NCBI GenBank assembly: GCA_963931925.1
Contig: OZ007572.1
Location: 27,053,191 to 27,117,190 of the forward strand
Length of the DNA: 64,000 nt
Direction of reading: 5' to 3'
From: Onchidella celtica
Taxonomy: Eukaryota > Mollusca > Gastropoda > Systellommatophora > Onchidiidae
The notes beneath the pieces are model-generated. The model did no database searches and had not been told where the DNA came from. It saw only the letters and a program-made list of their open reading frames with translations. A program made the translations under genes and the position numbers. Positions 11,901-22,539 of the stretch are shown piece by piece (the stretch's first letter is position 1; every line of letters begins with the position of its first letter).

Positions 11901-14900
11901 ACGTGCATAATGTGCACAAGTGTCCTCTGGGTTCTTTGTCCTTATCCGAGAAGACTAGCTGCTTGATCCTAACTACCATAGGATCAGGGACAGGAATTTT
12001 TCCCCTAAAAAAATGCCAACATGCCTGCACCGACCAGGGATCACACCCGGTACCTTCGGCATGAGAGACGAGCACCTTGCCTCTAGACCAACATGTCCCC
12101 AGTTTTTCTTCTGTTTGTTTGTTGTCATGTCTTGTATCAGCACTCCCAGCTCCGTCAGTTTGGTCCATCATTGTTGTGGAAAGTGCCAAGAAAGAATGTT
12201 GTAGCGAAGGCAGCAGAAAAGGAGGTGAAAGGAGTACATTTTTTTATTTTAAGGGCAGCAACTGGCTCAACGCCACAATCCTGGCCCCTTTTAGGGATTC
12301 TTTCCCTTATCTATTATATATTTTTTTTTTAAAACAAAAAAACTTAATTTTTTAACAAGACCTGCCATAACTCATACTGCTCAGATTTATGTGAAATTTT
12401 GAAGGTGCCTTCCATTCTATGTGCAAATGTCCTTTTGTAATTTTGGAGACTTGAAGTAATGAAGAAGTATTTTTTAGTTTGCTTTGTGTTGTTGATTTTG
12501 CCTCCTGTCCTTTTTTTTTTTCACTAATGCATGAGCCCATGATATCATGCTGGCTGTTTTAAATTCTGAAACACCTAGGCTAGACCATCCGCGCTGATTC
12601 CCATTTTAATTTTATCATATGTAGAAAAGGACAATTACTATAGTTTAAAATAATTTTAGTCTGTAAGTGCAGTCATTATGTGATTTCACTTTCTGGGACT
12701 TCTGTATGTCATGTTGGGTATTCCTTTCTCTCCCCCTGTGGTTTGATCTGTCATACATGTCATCACTTCAGAATTTATACTTTTATATAATTCTCCATGC
12801 TAGTTATTTAAAGAAAGCATAAAAATGCTCATGGGGATAGCAAGCTTGAAAATTTCCAAAAGGTTCAGTTTTGCTTTATCATTAATTTTATGTACGTCTG
12901 TTCATTTTTTCAGAGCCAACTTGTTGTAGGGCCAGTGACAAGTAAAGGGAATAGTTCTTCGGGTTCTTGTGAAGTTGTGGCCACAGCTGAGCAGTTTTAT
13001 AGGTAAACACTGCCTTTTGATCCTGATCAGGAAACTGTTGATATATCAGTTAATGATGTTTGTCCTTTGTAAGCAAAACTAACCACTACTTATGTGTCTG
13101 TGTGCAAAGATCGCTGATCAGGCCAATCATCACCATGAATTGTCTGTTACAATGGGGACATTGCCCTGCTTTTCCTCTGTTGCCGCTTGTGCACAGCGAG
13201 CTCTACAAGTTGCTCCTCATGTTCCAATACCCCAGGTTTGACCAAGGCCTGCCAACTTGAAATTTGAAGGATGCATTGAAGTTGCTACAAAGTATTCTAA
13301 GTGCAAATCAAATTCATTTTTATTTTTTATATATGTTTTCAATTTTTAACAGTGATGAAACATATTTACTGTGAATTAAAAAAAAAAAAACGTATTAAAA
13401 AAGCTAGTTATCATTTTGAATATGTGATTTGGACGTCATTTTCAAGTATCATGCAGTTTTTTTGTGTGTCATTATTTAATATTATTATTTAAAGGACAAG
13501 ATACCAGCAGATGAAGGAAGCTTCCGAAATGAGAAACAGTGGCTGTGTTGAAGGTAATGACAGTCATTATCAGAGATAATGTTTTGATATAATACTAGAT
13601 CATATAAGGAGCTCAGGCCTTGCAGCATAATATGCTATTTCTTGTAAGCTGTCAGAAATGATCTGTTTTTACATTTCACAATTTCACAGAGTTTTTATGT
13701 TATTGTAAAACATAGGTCTAAATGTCATAGGTGTGCAATTGAATATTTCTATTATATTATTCAGGATTCCTTGCTGGTACCTCATTGGAAAATTGATAAA
13801 AGGTAAAAAGATTTATAAAAAGTACAAAATTGTCCCAAGCCGTGAGTGAAGAAGACATGGCGAGGAAAGGGTAAAATGGATAAGGCTGGGTGTACTGCAC
13901 AAGTACTCAAGTCAGGACCACAGCATAGTTTAGCCGCAATTGTCTCCTTTTTTTTTTAAGAGAGATGGAGTAGCAGAATGGTTAAGTCAGTTAGTTTTCT
14001 TCTTCCTTGCAAGGCAGTTGGTGCCGTAACAGAGGTTGCTGGTTCAAGACCTGTGTAGATCACTTGTCTGTCTTCTTTCTTTCCCTCCCTCTTGTCTGAG
14101 TGCTAACTAGGGCATACATTTCTATATGCTTCACCTTCATCTTCAATGAGTCTAGGAGAAAATGTGTAAAATTTGGTCTTAAAGATTAAGCCACCGACGA
14201 AAAATGGGTACCTTAATTGCTTATGAAGTTAACATTTTTCTCTTGGCCTTATAATCTCAGAACACAAATGGTGTTTTCTTTTTTGCTGTTGGAATGAATG
14301 TTTGAGTCCAGGCAAGAAAAAACCCTCTCATAAGTTCTAGTCCTACGTAATGAGCTATGCACATGTTTCTATATTTCAGATGAGGACTTAGAAAAAAGAG
14401 TCAACCTGTTAACATCCGTCAGTATTAAATTGGACATTCTGGGGAATGCAGCTCACAGCCCAGTAAGTTTCCTTATTGTACTTGTGACTGTCATTATTGG
14501 TTGTTATTCTGATGTGGTTGTGGTGATCTTGGTTTAACCCTTTGAACACTATTGCACGGTACAGCGGTCAAATTTCTACTGCGATATATACACTATTGAC
14601 CGGTACAGCGATCAGAAGGGTGACACTGCATATTTGTGCTCCTATGCCATCATAAGTTGTGTTTGGCCGCCATTTTTTATTCCCAGTTGTAAGCAAAGAG
14701 AAACTAGAAGCCGGCGCGTAGTTTGGAGAGGGTTTTTCGTGAAATTTTCGTGATGAATGCACAGAATGCAAGTTTTTTTATGCATCAAGCGGGGCTCAAC
14801 GTGCTGGACCGACTGGCATACCAAGGCCCAATACTGGAGATAAAAGATAAGAAAAACATTCTATAATACTCACATTTGCGCCCTATCCATCAATGTTGTG

Positions 14901-17900
14901 TTTGTTGTGTGTTTCCATCATTATATTACTATTTATGAAAATGGCAGTTTTGGGCTGGGGGACCAGGGACAGGGGTTCATAAGGACAGGGGGACCAGTGT
15001 TCAAAGGGTTAAGGAATGAAGCACTCGTTAGTGGAGCATTACTGTGTCCACTTTCTCTTGCTTAACTTTGACGCAACGGAGGAATCAACTGTTGTTGGCT
15101 GTCCTCCCTGCGACTTTGTGCTGCAACGATCACATGCAGTCGCACCTGTTCTTTACCTTTCACTATGTGACAAGCAATCCTGGTTATCCTTGTTGTGGTA
15201 ATGTTTTCACTTTTTAAGTTGCATAGACCATGAAAATCATTTACTGTACTTTTTCCACACTTTAGTCATCGAAATCACTTGTTTGTTTTGTCCTATGTGT
15301 ATATTATTTGTTCTGTCTTTTAAGTTTTGTTTTTGAAATTTCATCTACACATTGCATAACCCCTTTGCAAGAATGCCTGGATTGTTTTATGATGTTTACT
15401 TCTCACATGATGGTGAGATAGTGGTTTTTCTCTGAAAAGAGAGCCTTGGAATATCTCTCTCCTGAGGGATCAGATGACGATGACATCGACCCTTATGCAC
15501 TTGAGAGTGACAGGGAAAAATGATAGTGATAGTGATACATTTTTTGACATTCGCAAAGATGTGTAGGAGCAAGTGATGTAACTAAATGTTCATCCTCTGC
15601 CCAAACTTCCAGAAATCTAGTGTTGGGGTGGCAGAAAGTTTAGATTGCTGTTTTCATTGATACAAGTTGTGTTTGAAATGCTTCAGTCCATCAAAAGTTT
15701 TAATTTTCTAAAAATACATGTACTCCAAATCGTGAGTTTGCTTCCTGCCTCGTGTATACAGGAAATAAACTACTCCAGCGCTGTGTTGTGTAAAGGTTGA
15801 ACATTGCAGTGTTACATATTACCATACAGGATATACTGTATTGATCATGAGGAAGTCTATTATGTTTACCACACCTCAAGTCATCCTGGTACATGTATTG
15901 AAAATTTGCATTGAGCAGTGAACTGTGAAAACAAAGCTAGCTAAGTACAAGATGTGCACTTTTATGTCACTAATCTTAAATATACAGGGAAAGTATGATA
16001 CAGGTTGTCTCAAGAGATTGGATTCATTAGCAAATATATAATTATTTAAAGGATTTTTACAGTATTTGCTCATTTTGACAGCTTTCCATTGCTTGACGTT
16101 TTTCTCTGGGATCATCTGATCCTGAATTCAGTAGTGTATTGGAATCAGCCCTGAACAATCATTGCACTAAATAAGGAAATCACTCCTGCATGTAACAACA
16201 TCAGCTCTGCTGCTTTAAGACATGATGTTCTTCGATGTTCTTGCATTCAGCATTCATAAGCTTTTTCAACATAAAAGAGAAATCTAGTTAGAATGAACAC
16301 CAGCAGAAAGTGTCTATTGCTTAATGAGATAATCATGAATAAAAAATATAATTCATTCGTGGATTTCTTTCTTCCTGTCTTTCTCAGTTGTGTCTTGACA
16401 TCAGCTGCAATGACAGAGGTGCTGAGGCACGACTGGGGGCATTTGTTGTGTATAACACTGCCAGACTAGCCACGTTAATGGAGCACTTCACACGGGGTGT
16501 TGACAAAGGTAATTTTCACATGAGGGATGGTTGGCAGGAACAAGATGGATGTTTTTTATTTTACAGGATTTGATCTTATCTGGCTGTGGCCTGGGTTATA
16601 AAATCATTGGCCTGTCCAATCCATTTACTTGAGGGTACGGAGCTCAATCACACCAAGAAATATTCAAGTACAATTATGAAGGCGTTAGATATCAAAAAGG
16701 CACTAATGAGATCTTGGACTACTTGGAGATATCAGAACTCAAAATAAAATTGATTGTCTAAAGGCAAGCACAAGGTATTAGTATACCTATGTGTATATAA
16801 TATCCATTCTGAGCGACAGGATTCTTGCACAAGCACGGCAATAAAGATAGGAATTTATTGACTTTGTTGTCAACAGATGTTTGCTTTACTAGGGATTCTA
16901 AATAAGGAATATTTCCTCTCTTGATGAGAGTATTTGTTACAAAAGGTGAGTTTATTATTATTTTTCACCAGGTCTATACCCTGAACTGCCAGCAGTGGAG
17001 GATGTTGATTTTACCTTGTTAAGAGAACAGGTGAGCAAATCACCATGTCTGTGTATTTATTATCAGTGTGTCGGGAGAAAATGGGATTTTGTCTGCTCAT
17101 CTTTGCCAGTTTCAGACCCAGTTTTAACAATTAAATGCTTTAATGGGGATGTGGCATCCAACGGGCCACAGGAGTGCATAATAGGAATAAACGGAAATGA
17201 TAGTCACTCTTTTACTGACTTTTGTAGAGAAAACGGATTACTTATAGTTACATCACAGCGTTTTAGGAGAATAATTCAAATTTCAGCAAAAAAAACATGC
17301 AGTTTAAATGTCGTAGTATCTGGCTGCCTGCCTGTAGGTCTGTCTGGTTTGGATTTTTTTTGTCTGTCTTTTTATCTATCTATGTTGTTAGTATCTATCA
17401 GTCCCAGAGTAAGTACATCAATGATTTAATGATTTTCTTCTACGTACAGGAAGACTGGGAGTTGGTGTATCTGTACATTGCAGCATTTCCAGATATTTTA
17501 CAACAGGCTGTGGAAGTAATTTTCCCCCCAGAAGGGAAATTATTAGCAAAGATACACACCCATAAAGTAAGATCAAAGGACTACTGTTGTAATTTTCTTT
17601 CTTTTTTTTTTTTAAAAAAAAATATTCTTTATGCATCACAAGTAGATGTGACAAATAATTTTTTTGTAGGAGCACATTCTGTTATTGGTGACTTCGAGGC
17701 GTTGTTCCATTTTGCACAAAAACACCTCTATCTACAGCCATGAAACTTCTGGAATTGAAAAGCAATGGAAATTTCATGAATGTATGTTCAGCGATTTTTT
17801 TCAAAAAGTGAGAAATAGCCTCAGAGTTACCATATTATATGTAGTAGATTTTTGTTCAACAGCAATACCCTAAAACAGCAAGCTGTTCAAAGACTGGCTT

Positions 17901-19300
17901 GTTCTGTTAAATTACTCTGACATGTGTCAATACATTGTTCCATAATTATCTGTTATTGTGAATAATTGCATTTATGTCCCTGAGCTTTGTCTGCTTTCAA
18001 AAAGTGTTGAATGCAAAAATTCATGCAATTTATATTTCTGTTTTTAAGTAGTCCTGGTATTTTATGATATAATGATTGAGTGTTTAATTGTTCATCTTAA
18101 ATATGTCATTTCCTCACTCTACAGTATAATTTACTTTTTGCTGTTTCTCAACTTTAACTTCATAGGTCGCCAACTTCTTGGCTCCATTTTGCAAATGTTT
18201 GAGTGCTCACTATAGCAGATATCACATACTGACAGTAAGTGGGATTTTTACATTGAAATATTTTATTCATGAGGAACCCTAGGTCACATCCACTATAACT
18301 TTAAAAAAATTTTTTTTTATTAAGTCCTAGCGTCCCCAGTTTGACAGCGCCATTCCTTTAATATATCCGTGATTTTGTCCAATCCAATATTTTGAATGAA
18401 TAACTGAAAGGAGTGGATTCATTTTTATTCTTGATTACTTTGTTATAGATTTTTTTTAAATAAATAAATCACATCTATTAATTATATACAGCACATATTG
18501 TGCAAATCCCAAATGGCTTGTGCAAAAATATGGAGTGGGCCTGTGTAAACAAAGGATTAAATGAATAAATTCAGTGGAATGAACAAACAAAAAAAAAAGA
18601 AAAGAAAGCAGAATTGATAGTGGTTGTGATCTTGATGATGTTTACTTCATGGTTTGTGGGTGTCAGTGGGAGACAATTATTGTGTGGAAATTTCAATGTA
18701 AAACACAATGGAGGAATGCTGCCCTTCAGGGGGAGCAGTCATGAAATGTAAAGGGTACTTTGGCTTTTAATTAAGGCCTACATTTTCAGTTTTGTCATTT
18801 CCATGCTCATGTTACTTGAACCTGTTAGGAAGATGTCAGGACATTCAAATTTAAGAGGAATAATGAACTTGCTGTCTGTTCTAATGACTTTGGCCCAGTC
18901 TAGTAGTCTTTTTTTTTTGTTGTTGTTATTGTTTTTATATTGTAGTTTATGCACACAAAAAAATACAACTTTTTCTCTCCCTCAAATGGTTCAAATATTA
19001 TGTGATTTTAGGAAGTTAGATCTGCTTTTGTTACAGAACTTAAACTTTGCCACATGCTCATGGTTTGATAAACCATGGTTTGGATTTGATTTAAACATTG
19101 CTCATACTTTTTTACCACCCATATTACATTGTCTTTTTTGTGTTCACTGCTCAAATGGATTATCTTTTTTGTGCTTTCAGTCAGGTGAGCCACACTTGCT
19201 GCCTCTTATGTATGCCAGGCTGTATTTGATGAAATCAGCCCACCAAGTTTTGTTAAACTGCCTGGATCTTCTTGGAGTGGAAGCCCTTTCATATTTATAG
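5716..19300 (+). CDS. DALRD3: DALRD3 homolog, DALR anticodon-binding-domain protein (whole gene, 15 exons)
   Basis: DALRD3 resembles the tRNA-binding end of arginyl-tRNA synthetase. In humans it partners with METTL2 to direct 3-methylcytidine formation at position 32 of certain arginine tRNAs; the same role here is inferred. Fifteen exons with GT-AG borders and matching phases give about 601 residues (human about 543). The N-terminal half (exons 1-5) matches the family in outline. The DALR domain, about residues 455-601, opens with FVVYNTARLATLMEHF and ends with the helical tail LNCLDLLGVEALSYL. The start ATG has A at -3, G at +4 and an in-frame stop four codons upstream. No neighbouring host gene is seen. 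The introns carry several mobile elements; none breaks an exon. The UTRs and promoter could not be delimited. Confidence 0.93.
6114..6321 (-). mobile_element. MITE family A copy in DALRD3 intron 1
   Basis: This is the reverse orientation of the 1959-2169 element. It starts GGGAGGAGTAGGCTACCTTA and ends with the complement of the other terminus, TTCGAGCGCCA read inward. The flanks are ATTCAGG and GTTCAGG, a 6/7 match as a target duplication. The inner half is more diverged than in the other copies. Confidence 0.65.
6526..6715 (-). mobile_element. MITE family B copy in DALRD3 intron 1
   Basis: This is a reversed and shortened relative of the 2343-2614 and 33980-34237 elements. It shares GGAGTCACA at its left end, GTTAGTCCT in the middle and GTAATTCATATGGTACTCC at its right end. 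It ends about 115 bp before exon 2. Confidence 0.5.
6832..6873 (+). CDS. DALRD3: DALRD3 exon 2
   Basis: A 42-bp micro-exon codes LGPQIHGDDILAWK (residues 64-77), phase 0 at both ends. The acceptor is TTTCAG and the donor AAG|GTCAGA. The peptide joins exons 1 and 3 in line with the family alignment. Confidence 0.75.
7221..7358 (+). CDS. DALRD3: DALRD3 exon 3
   Basis: Codes residues 78-123, from LLESLIQFCK to CKAVFKE. The acceptor is TTACAG and the donor GAG|GTTTGT, which is weak. Phase 0 at both ends. The open frame runs on to 7427, but the shorter exon keeps family spacing (AVF-E then the exon 4 start). Confidence 0.8.
8216..8379 (+). CDS. DALRD3: DALRD3 exon 4
   Basis: Codes residues 124-177, including VYISCVPERCFSDG and VVFCHVRKLLHARG. 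The acceptor is TTCCTAG and the donor AGG|GTAACT, leaving phase 2. The frame differs from the longest open frame at this site, which reads through the acceptor in another phase. Confidence 0.85.
8430..8540 (+). repeat. tRNA-like SINE fragment in DALRD3 intron 4
   Basis: GGTTTGAATCCC (8494-8505) is a good RNA polymerase III B box and matches the B box of the SINE at 44.95 kb. The A-box side is weak. A degraded SINE head is the simplest reading. Confidence 0.35.
9271..9641 (+). CDS. DALRD3: DALRD3 exon 5
   Basis: This is the largest exon (371 bp, about residues 178-301). It runs from ISVHSKALSDDLGDLLIN through a hydrophilic stretch to AELDLQMIIKERGLFWGK and ends in KIT. The acceptor is TTTCAG and the donor ACAG|GTACGG. 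It enters in phase 2 and leaves in phase 1. Confidence 0.88.
9990..10465. mobile_element. hAT-type MITE in DALRD3 intron 5
   Basis: The left end CAGAGGTGGGCAAACAT and the right end, read inward, CAGGGGTGGCCAAACCAT are the typical CAGNGGTGG...AAAC termini of hAT elements. The inner flanks repeat GAGCCACATA. It is 476 bp. No clean 8-bp target duplication is seen, although TATATAC occurs near both ends. An open frame inside (9882-10325) spans the left boundary and is not a transposase. Confidence 0.75.
10843..10925 (+). CDS. DALRD3: DALRD3 exon 6
   Basis: Completes a valine codon from exon 5, then codes VSDGKATKLLQDVAKLAHRL and QTESDLQ (to residue 329). The acceptor is GTTACAG and the donor CAG|GTAATG, phase 0 out. 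Confidence 0.88.
11606..11707 (+). CDS. DALRD3: DALRD3 exon 7
   Basis: Codes VMEGCLHLVPQHLSFRQQQI and the following 14 residues (330-363), phase 0 at both ends. The acceptor is AAATAG and the donor CAG|GTAAGT. The GCL-H-V...QQQ pattern matches the family and picks this frame over the longer open frame that overlaps it. Confidence 0.82.
11815..12105 (-). repeat. tRNA-derived SINE, copy 1 (DALRD3 intron 7)
   Basis: Reversed relative to the gene. Its head carries GTCTAGAGGCAAGGTGCTCG, CTCATGCCGAAGGTACC and a B-box-like GTGATCCC. Its body shares CTGATCCTATGGTAG, TCGGATAAGGAC and ACCTTGGCAGTTG with the copies at 24.4 and 44.95 kb. The CAT loop and the following GAAGGT recall elongator tRNA-Met. 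It ends 36 bp upstream of the possible cassette exon. Confidence 0.72.
12141..12224 (+). CDS. DALRD3: Possible DALRD3 cassette exon
   Basis: 84 bp are bounded by TATCAG and GAG|GTGAAA, open in phase 0 at both ends, and would add 28 residues (HSQLRQFGPSLLWKV then PRKNVVAKAAEKE). Joining exon 7 directly to the next exon gives family-like spacing, so this exon is probably optional or unused. If included, the protein is about 629 residues. Confidence 0.35.
12914..13002 (+). CDS. DALRD3: DALRD3 exon 8
   Basis: Codes SQLVVGPVTSKG, a serine-rich turn, then CEVVATAEQFY. It matches the family CGPV...TAPEYY segment. The acceptor is TTTTCAG and the donor TAG|GTAAAC, phase 2 out. Confidence 0.88.
13495..13553 (+). 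CDS. DALRD3: DALRD3 exon 9
   Basis: Completes an arginine codon, then codes TRYQQMKEASEMRNSGCVE. The acceptor is TTTAAAG and the donor AAG|GTAATG, phase 1 out. Confidence 0.85.
13960..14200 (+). repeat. tRNA-derived SINE in DALRD3 intron 9
   Basis: An A box TAGCAGAATGG (13971-13981) and a perfect B box GGTTCAAGACC (14041-14051) are spaced as in a tRNA with a long variable arm. A pyrimidine-rich body follows. It is not a functional tRNA because no acceptor stem closes. It belongs to a different SINE family from the 11.8/24.4/44.9-kb copies. Confidence 0.6.
14380..14462 (+). CDS. DALRD3: DALRD3 exon 10
   Basis: Codes DEDLEKRVNLLTSVSIKLDI then LGNAAHSP, ending at residue 440. The acceptor is ATTTCAG and the donor CCA|GTAAGT, phase 0 out. 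Confidence 0.88.
14538..15008. mobile_element. piggyBac-type MITE in DALRD3 intron 10
   Basis: It has perfect 13-bp inverted ends, CCCTTTGAACACT and AGTGTTCAAAGGG. TTAA flanks both ends (14534-14537 and 15009-15012). The 471-bp interior has no transposase. The CCC-start termini with TTAA duplication are the piggyBac signature. Confidence 0.85.
16388..16508 (+). CDS. DALRD3: DALRD3 exon 11
   Basis: Codes LCLDISCNDRGAEARLGA then FVVYNTARLATLMEHF, the most conserved stretch of the DALR domain. The acceptor is TTCTCAG and the donor AAAG|GTAATT, phase 1 out. Confidence 0.93.
16972..17030 (+). CDS. DALRD3: DALRD3 exon 12
   Basis: Completes a glycine codon, then codes LYPELPAVEDVDFTLLREQ. The acceptor is TCACCAG and the donor CAG|GTGAGC, phase 0 out. 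Confidence 0.92.
17450..17566 (+). CDS. DALRD3: DALRD3 exon 13
   Basis: Codes EDWELVYLYIAAFPDILQQA and a further 19 residues, the helical core of the DALR domain. The acceptor is CGTACAG and the donor AAA|GTAAGA, phase 0. Confidence 0.92.
18166..18234 (+). CDS. DALRD3: DALRD3 exon 14
   Basis: Codes VANFLAPFCKCLSAHYSRYH then ILT. The acceptor is TTCATAG and the donor ACA|GTAAGT, phase 0. Confidence 0.92.
19181..19300 (+). CDS. DALRD3: DALRD3 exon 15 (last)
   Basis: Codes SGEPHLLPLMYARLYLMKSA and ends EALSYL with a TAG stop. The acceptor is CTTTCAG. The open frame extends far upstream into the intron, but that part is unrelated to the family. Confidence 0.93.
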   Translation, partial: SGEPHLLPLMYARLYLMKSAHQVLLNCLDLLGVEALSYL

Positions 19301-20435
19301 TACATGGACTGGACAATTTTACTTTAATGCAAACCTGTCAGCAGTCTCTTATATTATAGAACTGTCCTATATTTTAGAGTGAAGGGGAGGGCATGAGAAA
19401 TAATAATATAACAAGAAAAAACAGAAGAAACACATGAAAAGACAAAGCACAACAAGAAATGTGAGATGTAAATGCTAAGAAAAGTGATCCTCCTAAAACG
19501 AAGACCTCAAACTCGTGAGAAGTAATATTTTTACCTAAAAGAATTTCCTGCCTAGTTTGACGTTGAAGGCCAGACTTACAAGCGCAAGACAAGGACGACA
19601 GTATGCACCTTACAGTAACATAAATGGAGTGCAGTTTGTGTTCTGTGAGGTGTGTTACAGTGTTTAGTATTTGTGTTCCCATTTCTCTGGATATAATGAC
19701 CAACTGACAGTTTCAGTTTGCCTTTACAAGGCATGGGTGTATATGCCCCTTGAGGTGTCCATTATTGAAGTGATCATTTAGTTGGCAGGCCTGCTAATAT
19801 TTTGGGGCATTATTATTGTGATTTGGAAAAGAAATGTACACCAGACAATGCCAAGGCTTATTATGTTAGCGGTTTAACATTGAAAGTTAAAATTATTGTC
19901 GGTCGGCTGTTGGAACCTCGTTAAAACTAGCCTCAAAGCAAAGGTTGTTGTCATGGGACGTGGTCTGATTACAAAGAAAATACTGAGTTGTGTTCACTGC
20001 TCAGCAATAGCTTTCTATGTAAAATACTAGGTCCTCCAACAATAGTCGCAAACTTTTGAGCTTAAGTTTAACGAGACCCCAACACCTGACTGACGATATG
20101 TTGTGTGTCAGGCTCCTACAACAAGTTTGTCTGATTGGCTTACCTCAGAGGAAACCAGTTGATTTATCTACACTGTACCAAATCTGGAATGTCTTATTAA
20201 TTGAGTAGTTTGTCTTTCTTGCAACACTGACACTTCTGCTCACTGAGTTGTAATTCGTAAAATAATTGATTGTATCGAGAGCTTTTGTTATTGTACTTTT
20301 TCTAAAGCAATAGTTTGCATGGGGAAACTTTTTTTAGCACAAACTAAAAGGGTCATTAATGAGGAACAATTGGAGATGACAAATTAGTATAGTAATAATA
20401 TGCACACAAAAAAAAAAAGTATAGGTAATTTTTAA
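19301..20435. other. DALRD3 downstream region
   Basis: No further gene is seen. The 3' UTR end is not obvious; AATAAA at 21219-21224 is the clearest downstream poly(A) signal, but that would imply a UTR of about 1.9 kb containing a MITE. Confidence 0.3.
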
Positions 20436-20655
20436 TTCTTTGTGTGCCAATAGCCGATGGATCGTTTCTCCCGATGATCACGTTTGTGCTAATCACCGAT
20501 CTATCGGTGCACAAGAATGCTAGGCTATTTTGTTTCAGGAAGAAAGAAAGTCCATTTTCTACTCATAAATGTTGCTGTAGTTAGTCTTTATTCATCTCCC
20601 CAGCTAGTTTCTTCCTGTATTGGTGAATGTGGAAAAATTCATGGCACACAAAGAG
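20436..20655. mobile_element. piggyBac-type MITE with TTAA duplication
   Basis: Inverted ends TTCTTTGTGTGCCA and CTCTTTGTGTGCCA (13 of 14 bases match) are flanked by TTAA at 20432-20435 and 20656-20659. The 220-bp interior is non-coding. It is a different family from the 14.5-kb element. Confidence 0.72.
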
Positions 20656-20659
20656 TTAA

Positions 20660-22200
20660 CATAGTTATCAATTTACCATTTTAAAGCCACACAAATTTGT
20701 TTTATAGAATAAGAATTGGAGTAACGTGAGGAAATATACATTTAGTGGAAATTCTGTTCACTGGTCATGTAGCCAAGCATTCCCATCAAAAGTAAAGCAA
20801 TCACCATTTATGTATGTGGGTTTGACAAATCCGGGGCTAAAGGTGAAATTTTTATACCACTTTGAAAAATCAAGGTAAAATATTTCTAAGGCGGTTTCAA
20901 GCAAGATATTTTAACTGAGTGCAGAAAAATGGCTATTCTTTCATGTTATAAGCAAACCTCAATTTTCATAGAAAATTTTTTTTACCCCCGCTGGAGGGGT
21001 TTTCTCAAGAATTTGGCCCTTCACCTAGTGTCTGATTTTGTCAGATCCACTCACATATATTTTAATGATAAAATAAGTATTTATTGAAGGATTAAGAATG
21101 CATGACTATATTATGGGATGAGACTGTGAGTGGAAGAGGATGGTGCATGTGACAGACATTTAGAAATGTGGACTGTTTTATCCAGCAGTTTATGTAGAAG
21201 GACATAAAATCTCCTCTGAATAAAATTTAATGGTATCATAATTGTGTTTGTTTTCTCTTTTGTGTCGGTGGCCTGCGGTACAAAGTTCTCAATTCTGAAA
21301 TTTTGCAGTTTTCGTTATCTTCTTTAGATGAACACCAAAGAGAACCCCATGTGTACAAATATTTTACCACAGCCTTGCCCCAGTACTGTTTTAGTCTACC
21401 CCCATGTCAGCTTGTTGGAACAACTTCCTTACAATTTGAAATCACCCATGGGTGAGATACTCCCACAATTTTAGCAAGGTGATAGAATATGTTACTTTAT
21501 TATATCATATTATTAATATTGCTTTTTCTCAATTTTTGCAAGAAATGGAGATGGTATAAAGCTGAGCTTGGGGCCACGATGGAACACAATGGAATTTTTT
21601 AAAAAGGGGAGGGGGTGGAAGTTACATTGTCATAAAACCCTGTATCTCTCTTGGCTCATACCATATAGTGTATATCTCATCAGCTTTTTCTTGCTCCTGT
21701 TAAGTCTATAAAGTTGGCAAGTCTCAGCGATTGTTGTTCTTGAGACCATGGACGTTCCTTGTGACGTCAGAAAAATCTCTTTGGTTTTCAGGCTTTTGTT
21801 TTTTTGTTTTTCTGTGTGGTACCAGGATCACAAAGACAGCCAACAACCCCCCGCCCCCTTCTTTTTTTGTCTTTTGGTGCTTGATTTTTAAAAAAAATGA
21901 CCCTCCGTGACCATTGTCCAAGGCAGACAAGAAGACTCCACCCAACTGGGACAATGGTTTAGGACACGTTTGTGTCAAAGGCTGACGGAAATGCAATGCC
22001 AGTATCCCTTACGTCAGGGCTGTGGGCATTGTAGGTACCGACACCTTGATGGTACGAGGCATTGAGTAGTGGACAGTTTACACTAGTCTCTGCTTGTAAA
22101 AGACCTTAGTGACCAGACTTAAGGTGCTGCAAGGTACACATGTCTGTCCGTCTGCCTGTTTCTTTCTCGCTCTATCTGCTTACCTGTGTCTATGCGTCAT
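20660..22200. other. Gene-free AT-rich stretch
   Basis: No coding region, RNA gene or clear repeat boundary is seen. The short open frame at about 21724-21996 (minus) has no recognisable domain. Confidence 0.3.
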
Positions 22201-22224
22201 GTGCCTGTCTCTCTCTAATTCTGT

Positions 22225-22336
22225 TTGTCACTGTATCTCTCTTCTCTCTCTCTTTCTCTTTTTCTTTCTCTCTTCCTTTCTCCCCCCCCCCCTCTCTCTC
22301 TCTCTCTGTCTCTCTCTCTCTCTCTCTCCCTCTCTG
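22225..22336. repeat. CT microsatellite with embedded C run
   Basis: An imperfect (CT)n tract is interrupted by TTTCT units and a 12-base C run at 22282-22292. It generates spurious serine/leucine-rich frames. Confidence 0.85.
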
Positions 22337-22500
22337 GAGAATCGTTGAATGATGAGACTGCCAAATCAGTAATAATTACGCAAACAATAACTGTCTGAAA
22401 CTTAATCAGACAGGAACTAAGGTTTGACATGTAATAACATTGCCAAGCTAGACCAAGTTGTGGGCTGAACCTTGTGTTTTCTGAAGTGTTAGACGCACTA

Positions 22501-22515
22501 CCCCCCCCCCCCCCC
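22501..22515. repeat. Poly-C run
   Basis: A C homopolymer is followed by a C-rich stretch to about 22530. Confidence 0.8.
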
Positions 22516-22539
22516 GCCCCTTCGCCTCCCCTTCTTTTA

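Noticed and set aside
13960..14060. True tRNA gene
   Set aside because: A and B boxes fit but the stems do not pair; it reads as a SINE head.
15420..15540. piggyBac transposase N-terminus (acidic SDD-rich text)
   Set aside because: Only a short acidic stretch is readable; no open frame or catalytic region follows.
18803..19180. Open frame upstream of the last DALRD3 exon
   Set aside because: Only the part after the CTTTCAG acceptor matches the family; the rest is intron.
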